The translations under genes and the position numbers were made by a program. This document shows, piece by piece, positions 27,516 to 35,583 of a stretch of DNA of 64,000 nt; position 1 is the stretch's first letter; the number at the start of each line of letters is the position of its first letter. Location: assembly GCA_052386675.1 (NCBI GenBank), contig JBQTJX010000043.1:62001-126000 (forward strand). Reading direction: 5' to 3'. The notes beneath the pieces were generated by a model. The model searched no databases. It saw only the letters and a program-made list of their open reading frames with translations, and was not told the DNA's origin. This DNA comes from RBG-16-66-20 sp052386675 (GTDB taxonomy: Bacteria; Pseudomonadota; Gammaproteobacteria; Burkholderiales; SG8-39).

Positions 27516-28478
27516 ATGATGAAGCGAATGGTGGTGATGTGTTTGGCGGCGGCGTTCTCGGCCGGCGCGCTGGCGCAGGGCAGTTTCCCCGACAAGCCGG
27601 TGCGGCTGATCGTGCCGTTCCCTCCGGGCGGCGGCACCGACGTGCTGGGGCGGATCCTCGCCGCGAAGCTGGGCGAGACCTGGGGCCAGCAGGTGATCGT
27701 GGATAACCGGGCCGGCGCGCAGGGCAACGTCGGCACCGCGGCGGGCGCGAAGGCGGCGCCCGACGGATACACGCTCACCTTCGCGCACCAGGGCGCCCTG
27801 GTCATCAATCCTCACTTCTACAAGGACACCGGCTACGACACGCTGAAGGACTTCGCGCCCGTGGCGCGCACCACCGAAATGGCGTTCATCGCGGTGGCGC
27901 ATCCCTCGGTGCCGGCGGCGAACCTGCGCGAGCTGGCGGCCTATGCGAAGCAGAATCCCGGCAAGCTCAGCTTCGCCTCCAGTTCCGCCGGCCCGCACAT
28001 CGTGGGCGAGCTGTTCAAGCAGGCCACCGGCACGCAACTGCTGCACGTGCCGTACAAGGGCGCCGGCCCGGCCCTCAACGACCTGCTGGGCGGGCAGGTG
28101 AACGTCATGTTCTCCAATCCGACCTCGACCATCCCGCATGTGCGCTCGGGCAAGCTGCGTGGCTTGGGTGTCATGGCCGGCAAGCGCAATCCGGCGCTGC
28201 CAGAGGTGCCCTCGGCGGGCGAACTGGGCATCACCGAGCTCTCGAACGTCATCGAGTGGTATGGCATCGTCGTACCGGCCGCGACGCCGGCGCCCATCGT
28301 GCAGAAGCTGAGCGCCGACCTGCTGAAGGTCATGGGCATGGCCGAGGTCCGGGAGCGCATCGAGAAGGCGGGCCAGGCGCCGTCCCCGGCCGGGGCGGAG
28401 GAGTTCGGCCGCGTGATGCGCGCGGACTTCGAGCGCTGGAGGAAGGTGATCAGCGCCGCCGGCATCAAGCCGGAGTAG
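27516..28478 (+). CDS. Bug-family (TctC-type) tricarboxylate receptor, orphan
   Basis: A 320-residue periplasmic solute receptor. Signal peptide MMKRMVVMCLAAAFSAGALAQ; ligand-loop motif PFPPGGGTDVLGRILA; NRAGAQGNVGT and APDGYTL. ATG 27516 follows the SD CAGGGAG. No TctA/TctB membrane genes are adjacent, so it is one of the many orphan receptors typical of Burkholderiales. Downstream of the PrpD-SDR pair in the same direction. Confidence 0.9.
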   Translation: MMKRMVVMCLAAAFSAGALAQGSFPDKPVRLIVPFPPGGGTDVLGRILAAKLGETWGQQVIVDNRAGAQGNVGTAAGAKAAPDGYTLTFAHQGALVINPHFYKDTGYDTLKDFAPVARTTEMAFIAVAHPSVPAANLRELAAYAKQNPGKLSFASSSAGPHIVGELFKQATGTQLLHVPYKGAGPALNDLLGGQVNVMFSNPTSTIPHVRSGKLRGLGVMAGKRNPALPEVPSAGELGITELSNVIEWYGIVVPAATPAPIVQKLSADLLKVMGMAEVRERIEKAGQAPSPAGAEEFGRVMRADFERWRKVISAAGIKPE

Positions 28479-28522
28479 CGCGGCAACAGGCTCGGGGATT
28501 CAGGTACGCTAGCGCGGCAACC

Positions 28523-29560
28523 ATGGCCGGCGCACCGAACTCCCCGAACGCTCCGAACCCGCTTCGCCAGCTCCTCGGCGTCGCGCGCGAAGTGTCCTTC
28601 GTCAAGGGCGCCGAGCTCGTCCGCCAGGGCGAGGCTTCGCGCGGCGCGTTCCTGATCCGCTCCGGCGCTTGCGAAGCGCGAGTCGCGCTGCCCGGCGGTG
28701 GTTCCATGACGGTGGCGGCCTTCAGCGCCGAGGACATGTTCGGCGAGATGGCGCTGCTCGAGCGCGGCGTGGTTTCGGCGACGGTGGTCGCGACCGCGAA
28801 CCTGGACGGTTGGTTCATCGGGCGCGACGATTTCCGCGCCATGGTGGCGAGCCGCGAGGCGGCGGCGCTGGAGGTGCAGCGGGGGATCACGCGGATCCTG
28901 GCCGACAAGCTGCGCGCGCTGAACGAGCGCATCAAGGAATATCCGGCGGTGGAAGACCATCCCATGGCCGGCGATGCGCCCGCTTCCGACCCGCTGGCGC
29001 AGGTGAAGCGCTCGCGCCAGGCGTCTTTCGACTGGAAGGCGTTCCTCCCCATCCTGCCGTTCTTCGAGGGCTTCGATGCCCACGAACTGGACGAACTGGC
29101 TTCGCTCGGGAAAGTGATCGAGCTGCAGCGCGGGGCGTGGGTCTTCGCCGCGGGATTGCCGGCATCTGCCGCGTTCCTGGTGGTGCGCGGCGCGCTGGAG
29201 GTGTTCACGCGTGGCGAGGGCAAGGAGCGCCGCGTCGCGATCGCCGGTCCCGGGGAACTCGTCGGCTTCGTGGCCCTGATCCGCGGCGCGCCGCATGGTG
29301 GCAACGCGCGGGTGCGGGAGGCCTGCTGCCTGCTGGAGATTCCGCGCGCGGGGTTCATGGAAATCTACGAGGGGAATTCAGGCGCGACGGTGAGCCTGCA
29401 TCATGCGATTCATCGCAGCCTGATGCGGGCGCTGGCGCGGACCAATACGCAACTGACCAGGTTGATCAGCCATGCGCGGCTGACGGATTCGACGAAGAAG
29501 GCGCGGGAACTGGAGGCGGCGCTCGCAGCGCAGGTGGTACGCGCCGAGGCTCCGGAATAG
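28523..29560 (+). CDS. Protein with two cyclic-nucleotide-binding domains, no recognisable effector domain
   Basis: A 345-residue cytoplasmic protein. Domain 1 (~15-140) has FVKGAELVRQGEASRGAFLIRSG and EDMFGEMALLERGVVSATVVA, matching the cNMP phosphate-binding cassette. A linker follows, then domain 2 (~170-290) with ELQRGAWVFAAGLPASAAFLVVRGALEVF and PGELVGFVALIRGAPHGGNARV. The rest is a helical C-terminus. There is no helix-turn-helix or kinase domain. It may be a regulatory subunit or scaffold. Abuts the convergent glutamine amidotransferase gene with no gap. Confidence 0.8.
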   Translation: MAGAPNSPNAPNPLRQLLGVAREVSFVKGAELVRQGEASRGAFLIRSGACEARVALPGGGSMTVAAFSAEDMFGEMALLERGVVSATVVATANLDGWFIGRDDFRAMVASREAAALEVQRGITRILADKLRALNERIKEYPAVEDHPMAGDAPASDPLAQVKRSRQASFDWKAFLPILPFFEGFDAHELDELASLGKVIELQRGAWVFAAGLPASAAFLVVRGALEVFTRGEGKERRVAIAGPGELVGFVALIRGAPHGGNARVREACCLLEIPRAGFMEIYEGNSGATVSLHHAIHRSLMRALARTNTQLTRLISHARLTDSTKKARELEAALAAQVVRAEAPE

Positions 29561-30484
29561 TCAGTTCAGGAGCCGCACCGCCACGCGCGGCCTGCCGTTT
29601 CTGGCTTCCGCGAACAGCGCCCCGTACTCCGGCAACTCCACCCACGCCGAGGTATCGCGCGTCAGCGGTTCGGAGGCCACGATGATCGAATCCGCGTTCT
29701 CCGCGCCGCCCGCCATGCGCCACTCGCCCTCGTGCATGGCGTAGTCGCTGCCCAGCGTGTACCAGAGCGACAGGTAGTTCAGGTTCGCCTCGTGCACCCG
29801 GGCGGGATCCTCGGTGCGGTAGCAGCCGAAATCGAAGCAATACCGGACAGCCGCAAGCTGCGAGCCGTTGGTGATGAACAGGTTCACCGACGAGGACAGG
29901 GCGATGCCCAGCTTCTCCCTCGCCCGGCGGATGATGGCGAGCGTGTCCTCGATCGCGGCAAAAACCTCGGCCTCCGATGACTCGCCATATGGATCCTTCA
30001 GCTGCGACACGAACAGCGCGTAGATCCACTCGCTGTCGGTCGTGCCCTTGATCTTCTGCAGGAACTCGTTCTTCACCTCCAGCGCCAGCAGCGGCTTCAT
30101 TTCATGGATGCCGGCCAGGTCGCCGTTGTGCGCCAGGCACCAGGGCACACCCTCGAACTGGAACGGGTGCACGTTCTGCAGCGAGATGTCCACGGTGGTG
30201 GAGTAGGCGACGCCGCGTACGTGCCCGAGCACGCAGCTCGCGCGCACCTTCTCGGCGAGGTTCTTCAGGTTGCGATCGAAGACCGGCAGCGAAGGCGAGC
30301 CGTAGGCGAAGGGCTTCGCGGGTTCATGCGACACCGGCGACCAGGCGCGCAGGCCGAAGCCGGCGAGGTTCAGCATGTGCAGCATCTTGGGCATGTACGA
30401 CTGCCGGATGAGCGCCGAGTCGGGCTGGAACAGCAGGCTGTCCAGCAGGACGGGTTGGCCGAGGTAGAGGAGGGCGCGGCACAT
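29561..30484 (-). CDS. Class II glutamine amidotransferase (YafJ/EgtC type)
   Basis: A 307-residue N-terminal-nucleophile amidotransferase. Cys2 (MCRALLYLG) is the catalytic nucleophile after Met removal. Conserved blocks are LGHVRGVAYSTTVDISLQNVHPFQFEGVPWCLAHNGDLAG and GTTDSEWIYALF. Relatives are YafJ and the ergothioneine hydrolase EgtC; no Egt genes are here, so the substrate is unknown. Confidence 0.88.
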   Translation of the reverse strand: MCRALLYLGQPVLLDSLLFQPDSALIRQSYMPKMLHMLNLAGFGLRAWSPVSHEPAKPFAYGSPSLPVFDRNLKNLAEKVRASCVLGHVRGVAYSTTVDISLQNVHPFQFEGVPWCLAHNGDLAGIHEMKPLLALEVKNEFLQKIKGTTDSEWIYALFVSQLKDPYGESSEAEVFAAIEDTLAIIRRAREKLGIALSSSVNLFITNGSQLAAVRYCFDFGCYRTEDPARVHEANLNYLSLWYTLGSDYAMHEGEWRMAGGAENADSIIVASEPLTRDTSAWVELPEYGALFAEARNGRPRVAVRLLN

Positions 30485-30519
30485 ACAGCGATCTTACCTG
30501 CCTGGGGCGCGAACTGAAG

Positions 30520-31572
30520 CTACGCGCGCCAGAGTGCGGGAAGGTCGGTCTCCGGCGCGAGTGCGATGAGCGCCGCCCGTCCCTGGCTGGCGCGCTCGCG
30601 CCATCCCCGGCCACGCGAAAGCAGGTCGCGCCACGCCGCATTGAAGGTGCGGGCCTGCCCCGAATCCGCGAACCAGGTGGCGAGCGCGGCAGCCTGAAGA
30701 AGATCCTTCGTCGCCTTGGTTCGCTGGCGCAGTGGCCGTTCGCCGAACACCAGCAGCTTGTGCACCGCGTAGCGCTCGGGCGCGGGCAGGTTCACCGTGC
30801 AGGCGCCGGTGCGGCCGAAGGCGCAGCCCTGGGTCGTGCCCTCAAGGGAGAACTCCATGAACTTGAGTGGCTCGAGCACGACGTTCAGCTCCGGCATCGC
30901 CACCGGTTTTCCGCTGCGCGTGCGGCTGGTCAGGAAATCCACCCGCAGCTCGGCGTCCGAGGGGTTGCGGTACTGGGTGCCGATCCGGCCGCTCAGTTCG
31001 GTGATCGGCAGCAAGCCCATTTCGAGCGACTGCAGGGCGCCGTGGACATCGACCTTGAGGTCCGCTGGCAGCGCCACAGAGACATTGCGGCCCGCGTGCG
31101 CCACGTCCACGTCGAGCGTCGCCGAGGCGTCGGTCCAGCGCACGCCCAGCAGGTTGCCGTAGGCGATGAAGGCGTGGGTGCCGGCGAGAATCGCGCCGGC
31201 GCGGAACAGGCCGTGCTCCGCAAGCTGCTTGACGATGCGGAAATGCTTCGGCGCCATCGGCGCGCAACCCAGGTTGATCGCGGCCAGGGCCTGCGGCGCC
31301 AGTGCGCCGCGAGCGCGGCTGCCCTTGAAGCGCTCGACCAGCGCGCGCACGGACTCGTTGTCCGGGCCGACGTAGAGCACGCGCGAACGCGCGGCGCCGG
31401 CCTCGCGGTAGGAGAAGTACCAGTACGCGCGGCCCTTGCGCTTCAGTGTGTGGAAGCTGCCGGACAGGCCGGCGAGGGCGTTGTCCAGCTCGAAGGCGCG
31501 CGTGCGCTCCGCCAGTTCGGCGTAGGCGGTCTGGGCCGCAAGGGGCAAGTCGGTGTAGCGCCGGGGGGGCAT
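30520..31572 (-). CDS. Nucleotidyltransferase-fold protein (GSU2403 / NTP_transf_8 type)
   Basis: A 350-residue cytoplasmic protein. The central part has the NTase-like strand pattern GTHAFIAYGNLLGVRW...DASATLDVDVAH, with the Asp pair DVDV as a possible metal site. The N-terminal ~80 residues include RKGRAYWYFSYREAG. Such proteins are minimal nucleotidyltransferases sometimes found in toxin-antitoxin or defence contexts. Start chosen is ATG 31572, with no SD; a TTG at 31608 is in frame but lies inside the promoter/inverted repeat. No partner antitoxin gene is adjacent. Confidence 0.75.
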   Translation of the reverse strand: MPPRRYTDLPLAAQTAYAELAERTRAFELDNALAGLSGSFHTLKRKGRAYWYFSYREAGAARSRVLYVGPDNESVRALVERFKGSRARGALAPQALAAINLGCAPMAPKHFRIVKQLAEHGLFRAGAILAGTHAFIAYGNLLGVRWTDASATLDVDVAHAGRNVSVALPADLKVDVHGALQSLEMGLLPITELSGRIGTQYRNPSDAELRVDFLTSRTRSGKPVAMPELNVVLEPLKFMEFSLEGTTQGCAFGRTGACTVNLPAPERYAVHKLLVFGERPLRQRTKATKDLLQAAALATWFADSGQARTFNAAWRDLLSRGRGWRERASQGRAALIALAPETDLPALWRA

Positions 31573-31576
31573 GAAA

Positions 31577-31609
31577 GTTGCTAGACATTTTACAAAAACG
31601 TCTAGCAAC
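31577..31609 (-). promoter_or_regulatory. Promoter with 10-bp inverted repeat operator
   Basis: Perfect inverted repeat GTTGCTAGAC / GTCTAGCAAC (31577-31586 and 31600-31609), 13-base spacer. On the minus strand a -10-like TAAAAT lies in the spacer and TTGCCG sits 17 bases upstream. The predicted transcript starts within a few bases of ATG 31572, so the mRNA would be nearly leaderless. A repressor bound here would cover the -10. The layout is seen; the binding protein is unknown. Confidence 0.55.
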
Positions 31610-31638
31610 CGGCAAGCCCGGCCTGCTGCAGACGGATA

Positions 31639-31658
31639 ATGTAACCGATCGGTTACAT
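31639..31658. repeat. 20-bp palindrome, copy 2
   Basis: ATGTAACCGATCGGTTACAT, two bases beyond the stop codon of the minus-strand aldo/keto reductase and upstream of the nucleotidyltransferase promoter. Identical to copies at 22363-22382 and 55716-55735. Confidence 0.85.
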
Positions 31659-31660
31659 CC

Positions 31661-32635
31661 TCACCAGGTCTTGGGCTTGGTCTCCTCCGAGCGGTCGGTG
31701 GCGGGTGGCGGCGCGACCGACAGCGCGGAGATCTCGGCCCGCAGCGCCGGGGTCATGTCCACCTTGACCGCATCGAGCGAAGCCTGCAGCTGCTCGACGT
31801 TGCGCGCGCCGATGATGGGCGCGGTGACCGCCGGGTGCGCCCCGACCCAGGCCACGGCGGCGCTGACCGGATGCAGGCCCTTCGCCTTGCAGAAGGCGAC
31901 GTAGCGGTCGGCGACCTCGAACATCCAGGCGTCGCTGTAGCGGGCCTCGTACATCTTGTTGGTCTTGAGCCTTCCGCTTGCCTGGCCGGAATACTTGCCC
32001 GAGAGCAGGCCGGCGGCGCCGGGGCTGTAGGGAATGACACCGATGCCGTTCGCCTGGCACATGGGCAGGATCTCGACCTCCGCCTGGCGCTTGACCAGGT
32101 TGTACATCGGCTGGTGCACCTGCAACCGCGCCCAGTTGCTGCGATCCTGGAAGTCCACCGCAAGCTGGGTCTGCCACGCCGACCAGTTGCTGACGGCCGG
32201 ATAGAGGACCTTGCCCGAGCGCACCACGTCCTCCAGCGCGCGCATGGATTCGTCGATCGGGGTGCGCGAGTCGAACTGGTGCAGGAACAGGACGTCCACG
32301 CGATCCGTGCCCAGGCGCTTGAGGCTCGCCTCGACCGCGCGGGTGACATGGCGCCGCGAGGTGCCGCGCGCGTTGATATCCGCGGAGGCCGGGTTGTAGC
32401 ACTTGGTGGTGATCACCAGGTCGTCGCGGTGGCCCTTCATGAGCCGGCCGAGGATTTCCTCGGACTTGCCCTTGTTGTACTGGTCGGCGCAGTCGTAGAA
32501 GTTGATTCCCGAGTCGCGCGTAGCCTTGTACATCGCCGTCGAGGCGGCTTCATCGGCGTCGCCGCCGAAGGACATGGTGCCGAAGCACAGTTCGGAAACC
32601 TGGATTCCGGTGCGGCCGAGCGGTTTGGTTTTCAT
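31661..32635 (-). CDS. Aldo/keto reductase
   Basis: A 324-residue NADPH-dependent reductase with the (beta/alpha)8 fold. The catalytic tetrad is visible: Asp and Tyr in NFYDCADQYNKGKSEEILG, Lys in LVITTKC, His in VLFLHQFD. The cofactor end GVIPYSPGAAGLLSGKY and PIIGARNVEQL are typical of the AKR11-14-like group. The C-terminal ~20 residues (PPATDRSEETKPKTW) are a loose tail. Substrate not predictable. Confidence 0.88.
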   Translation of the reverse strand: MKTKPLGRTGIQVSELCFGTMSFGGDADEAASTAMYKATRDSGINFYDCADQYNKGKSEEILGRLMKGHRDDLVITTKCYNPASADINARGTSRRHVTRAVEASLKRLGTDRVDVLFLHQFDSRTPIDESMRALEDVVRSGKVLYPAVSNWSAWQTQLAVDFQDRSNWARLQVHQPMYNLVKRQAEVEILPMCQANGIGVIPYSPGAAGLLSGKYSGQASGRLKTNKMYEARYSDAWMFEVADRYVAFCKAKGLHPVSAAVAWVGAHPAVTAPIIGARNVEQLQASLDAVKVDMTPALRAEISALSVAPPPATDRSEETKPKTW

Positions 32636-32671
32636 GCGGCGATCTTATAGGATGAAACGCCGATTCCGCCA

Positions 32672-33337
32672 ATGCCTGTCACCCGCGCCGCCCTGCTCGC
32701 TATCCTGATCCTCGCGGCCGCCGGCTGCGCCACGCCCGAGCCGAAGGAAATCGCCGTCATCGCCGCCTCGCGCGGCACCATCTCGACCTGGAACGAGGTC
32801 CTGCCCGGTGATTCGCTGGTCAAGGACAGCCAGGTCTTCGTTTCGGTCACGCCCATCACCGGCCCGGATCCCGGCCTGCTGGGCATCCTGATCGAACGCA
32901 CCCGCGTGGCGGAAGCCATTGGCGACAGCGGCGCGGCGCTGGCCCTGAAATTCGACCGTGACCTGGAGCAGGCGCTGCGGCGCCACGCGCGCGCCGAGAC
33001 GCGCAAGGTCGGGTTCCGGATCCTGGAGACCGACGGCGACGCCGACTACCTGCTGCTGCCCTACGTGCGGCTGGAGTTGCGGCCGGACGGCCGCGCGGCG
33101 CCGGAGTTCGTGCTGGTGGTGCGCTACCGGAACGCGGCGATGGGAGGAGACGGCACGCGCAAGTTTCGCAGCGTCGGCAAGGAATTCCGGCCGTTGACGG
33201 CCATGGGCGGCGAGGCAGGGTGGGCCGATCGCGAGGCGGCGCTGCTCAGGGAGGCGGCCGCGCGTGCCTTCGACGAGCTCGCGCGGGAGTTCCTGCACGA
33301 CCGGAACCAGCACGCGACCCAGGTAATCGCGCGTTGA
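32672..33337 (+). CDS. Putative lipoprotein of unknown function
   Basis: A 221-residue protein with a lipoprotein signal (LLAILILAAAGCATPEPKE; lipobox AAGC). The mature part has no domain I recognise; it contains alternating strands (YLLLPYVRLELRPDGRAAPEFVLVVRYRN) suggesting a beta-rich outer-membrane-attached fold. Monocistronic and divergent from the aldo/keto reductase with a 36-base gap. Confidence 0.7.
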   Translation: MPVTRAALLAILILAAAGCATPEPKEIAVIAASRGTISTWNEVLPGDSLVKDSQVFVSVTPITGPDPGLLGILIERTRVAEAIGDSGAALALKFDRDLEQALRRHARAETRKVGFRILETDGDADYLLLPYVRLELRPDGRAAPEFVLVVRYRNAAMGGDGTRKFRSVGKEFRPLTAMGGEAGWADREAALLREAAARAFDELAREFLHDRNQHATQVIAR

Positions 33338-33459
33338 AGACTCGTTTGTGCAGTGCGGTAAGGATTGCGCGAAGCGCGGTTCAATCGTAGAGTCCTGCAG
33401 CCATACAAGAAGACGGTCCGGCAGTCGAAGCGGCCGCTCAACCCGAGGAGACCACCACC

Positions 33460-34644
33460 ATGTTCAGTCCCCGTTTTTCCCGTCGCGCCATCCTGGGCGT
33501 GCTCGCCGCGGCCGTTCTCACCCCGGCGTTCGCGCAGGACGCGCCCGTCCGCATCGGCTACGCCATCGCGCGCACCGGCCCCTGGTCGGCCGGCGCGCAG
33601 GTGACGCAGGAACCCAACTACATCATGTGGGCCGAGCAGGTGAACGCGCGCGGCGGCCTGAACGTGAAGGGCAAGAAGCGCAAGGTCGAGCTGGTGGCGG
33701 TGGACGACCGCAGCGAGATGGAGACGGTGGTGCGCTCGTATGAAAAGCTCATGGGCAGCGACAAGGTGGACCTGATCCTGCCGCCCTGGGGCACCGGCGC
33801 GAACTTCGCGGTGATGCCGCTGGCGCAGAAGCACGGCTACCCGATGCTGTCGCCCACCGCAACCGGCCGCAAGCTGCTCGGCATGAAGAACCCGTACTTC
33901 TTCGCCCTGCTGCAGCAGCCTGACCGCATGATGGACGCGCTGGCGGAGTTCCTCGCGGCGCGCGGCGCGAAGACGGTGGCGGTGATCTACGTCGACGAGC
34001 TGTTCGGCCTGGAGCAGTTCGCCGGGCTGGAGACCTCGCTCAAGCAGAAGAACATCCAGCTCGTGGAGAAGAAGAGCTACCCGATCGGCGTCAAGGACCT
34101 GCAGCCGGTGCTGAACGACATCAAGTCGAAGAACCCGGATGCGTTCGTCGCGCTGAGCTACCCGCCGGACACCTTCCTCATCACCGGGCAGTCCCGGGCA
34201 ATCGGCTTCAACCCGAAGCTGTTCTACACCGCGGTGGGCACCGCGTTCCCGGTCTACCGCGACAAGTTCGGCCCGGTCGCCGAGGGCGTGATGGGGCTGG
34301 GCACCTGGAACCCGAAGACCAGCGCCGCGACCAAGGCGTACTTCGACGCGCACGTGGCGCGCTGGAAGAAGGAACCGGACCGCTGGGCGAGCGCCCATGC
34401 CTGGGCCGGCCTGCAGATCCTCGAGCAGGCGGTGGCCAAGGCGGGCCTGGACCGCAAGGCGCTGCGCGACACGATCGCCAGCGCGGAGTTCGACACCATC
34501 ATCGGCAAGATCCGCTTCCGCAACGGCGAGAACATCTCCACGCCGGGCGCGGTGAGCCAGTGGCAATCCGGCGAGTTCGAGGTGGTCTGGCCGCCGCAAA
34601 ACGCGACCGGGCCGGCGTACTACCCGAAGCAAGCCTGGAAGTAA
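33460..34644 (+). CDS. Branched-chain amino acid ABC transporter substrate-binding protein (LivK-like)
   Basis: A 394-residue periplasmic receptor, type I fold. Signal peptide MFSPRFSRRAILGVLAAAVLTPAFAQ with a twin Arg but no full Tat motif. Motifs: RIGYAIARTGPWSAGAQVTQEPNYIMWAEQVNARGG and VAVIYVDELFGLEQFAG. The SD GAGGAGACC is good. In Burkholderiales such receptors often bind aromatic or other amides rather than Leu/Ile/Val; the downstream aldehyde dehydrogenase hints at a catabolic substrate. The 122-base gap upstream (33338-33459) shows no clear motif. Confidence 0.9.
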   Translation: MFSPRFSRRAILGVLAAAVLTPAFAQDAPVRIGYAIARTGPWSAGAQVTQEPNYIMWAEQVNARGGLNVKGKKRKVELVAVDDRSEMETVVRSYEKLMGSDKVDLILPPWGTGANFAVMPLAQKHGYPMLSPTATGRKLLGMKNPYFFALLQQPDRMMDALAEFLAARGAKTVAVIYVDELFGLEQFAGLETSLKQKNIQLVEKKSYPIGVKDLQPVLNDIKSKNPDAFVALSYPPDTFLITGQSRAIGFNPKLFYTAVGTAFPVYRDKFGPVAEGVMGLGTWNPKTSAATKAYFDAHVARWKKEPDRWASAHAWAGLQILEQAVAKAGLDRKALRDTIASAEFDTIIGKIRFRNGENISTPGAVSQWQSGEFEVVWPPQNATGPAYYPKQAWK

Positions 34645-34658
34645 TCCGGAACTGCCCC

Positions 34659-34688
34659 GGGCCCTGCGGCGCACCCGCAGGGCCCTTT
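34659..34688 (+). terminator. Intra-operon terminator/attenuator between livK and livH
   Basis: An 11-bp perfect stem, GGGCCCTGCGG / CCGCAGGGCCC (34659-34669, 34675-34685), 5-base loop, followed by TTTCGT. It would end a fraction of transcripts after the receptor gene, giving more receptor than permease. Confidence 0.7.
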
Positions 34689-34713
34689 CGTATCCACGGT
34701 CTGCGCGGTCTCC

Positions 34714-35583
34714 ATGGCATTCTGGTTCGAACTCGTCGCCACCGGCCTGATCACCGGCGGCATCTACGCGCTGGTGGCGCTGGGCCTCAACCTGCAGTAC
34801 GGGTTGATGCGCATCATGAACATTTCGCACGGCGAGTTCCTGATGCTGGGCGCCTACCTGACCTGGCTCGGGCATACGGTGCTCCAGGTGAACCCGATCA
34901 TGTTCCTGCCCGTGGTGGCGCTCGCGCTGTTCGTGCTCGGGGTGGCGGTGTACTGGCTGTGCTTCCGGCGCATCATCCGCACCGCGCCGGCGGTGGAGGT
35001 GATCGAGGCGCGGAGCCTGCTGGTGGGCTTCGGCCTCATGTTCCTGGTGCAGAACGCCGCCTACCTTGCCTGGGGCGCGGACCTGCGCGGCTATTCATTC
35101 CTGACCGAGGCGGTCGACCTGGGCGGCGCGCGCTTCCAGGTGAACCGCCTGGTGGTGTTCGCCTTCGCGGTCGGCGCGAGCCTCGCGCTGCTCGCCGTGC
35201 TGCGCTGGACGCTGATCGGCAAGGCGGTGCGCGCCATGATGCAGTCGCCCACCGGCGCGCAGCTGGTCGGCATCGACACGCGCTACCTTCATCCCGTGGT
35301 GTTCGGGCTCGGCCTCGCCATGGCGGGTGTCGCCGGCGCCCTGCTTTCGATGGTTTACGAGATCTCCCCCGGCATGGGCGAGCCCTACACCGTCACCGCG
35401 CTGATCGTGATCGTCCTGGGTGGCCTGGGCAGTGCGCTGGGCTCGCTGCTGGGCGGGTTCCTCCTCGGCCTCGTTGAAACCTTCGGCATGCACTTCACCA
35501 GCCCGTCGCTGAAGATGCTCCTGTCCTACGCCGTGCTGATCGGCGTGCTGCTCGCGCGCCCCAAGGGGCTGTTCGCGCGATGA
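34714..35583 (+). CDS. livH: ABC transporter permease LivH
   Basis: A 289-residue inner-membrane permease with ~8 helices. Motifs include GLITGGIYALVALGLNLQYGLMRIMNISHGEFLMLGAY and GLGSALGSLLGGFLLGLVE. The conserved EAA-like loop region is ALIVIVLGGLGSALGS. Its 3' end overlaps livM by 4 bases. Confidence 0.92.
   Translation: MAFWFELVATGLITGGIYALVALGLNLQYGLMRIMNISHGEFLMLGAYLTWLGHTVLQVNPIMFLPVVALALFVLGVAVYWLCFRRIIRTAPAVEVIEARSLLVGFGLMFLVQNAAYLAWGADLRGYSFLTEAVDLGGARFQVNRLVVFAFAVGASLALLAVLRWTLIGKAVRAMMQSPTGAQLVGIDTRYLHPVVFGLGLAMAGVAGALLSMVYEISPGMGEPYTVTALIVIVLGGLGSALGSLLGGFLLGLVETFGMHFTSPSLKMLLSYAVLIGVLLARPKGLFAR

Noticed and set aside
33338..33459. GGTTCAATC-like T-loop and AGACTC/GAGTC arms suggesting a tRNA
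   Set aside because: Too short (~58 bases between arms), no D-arm or anticodon stem; treated as chance.
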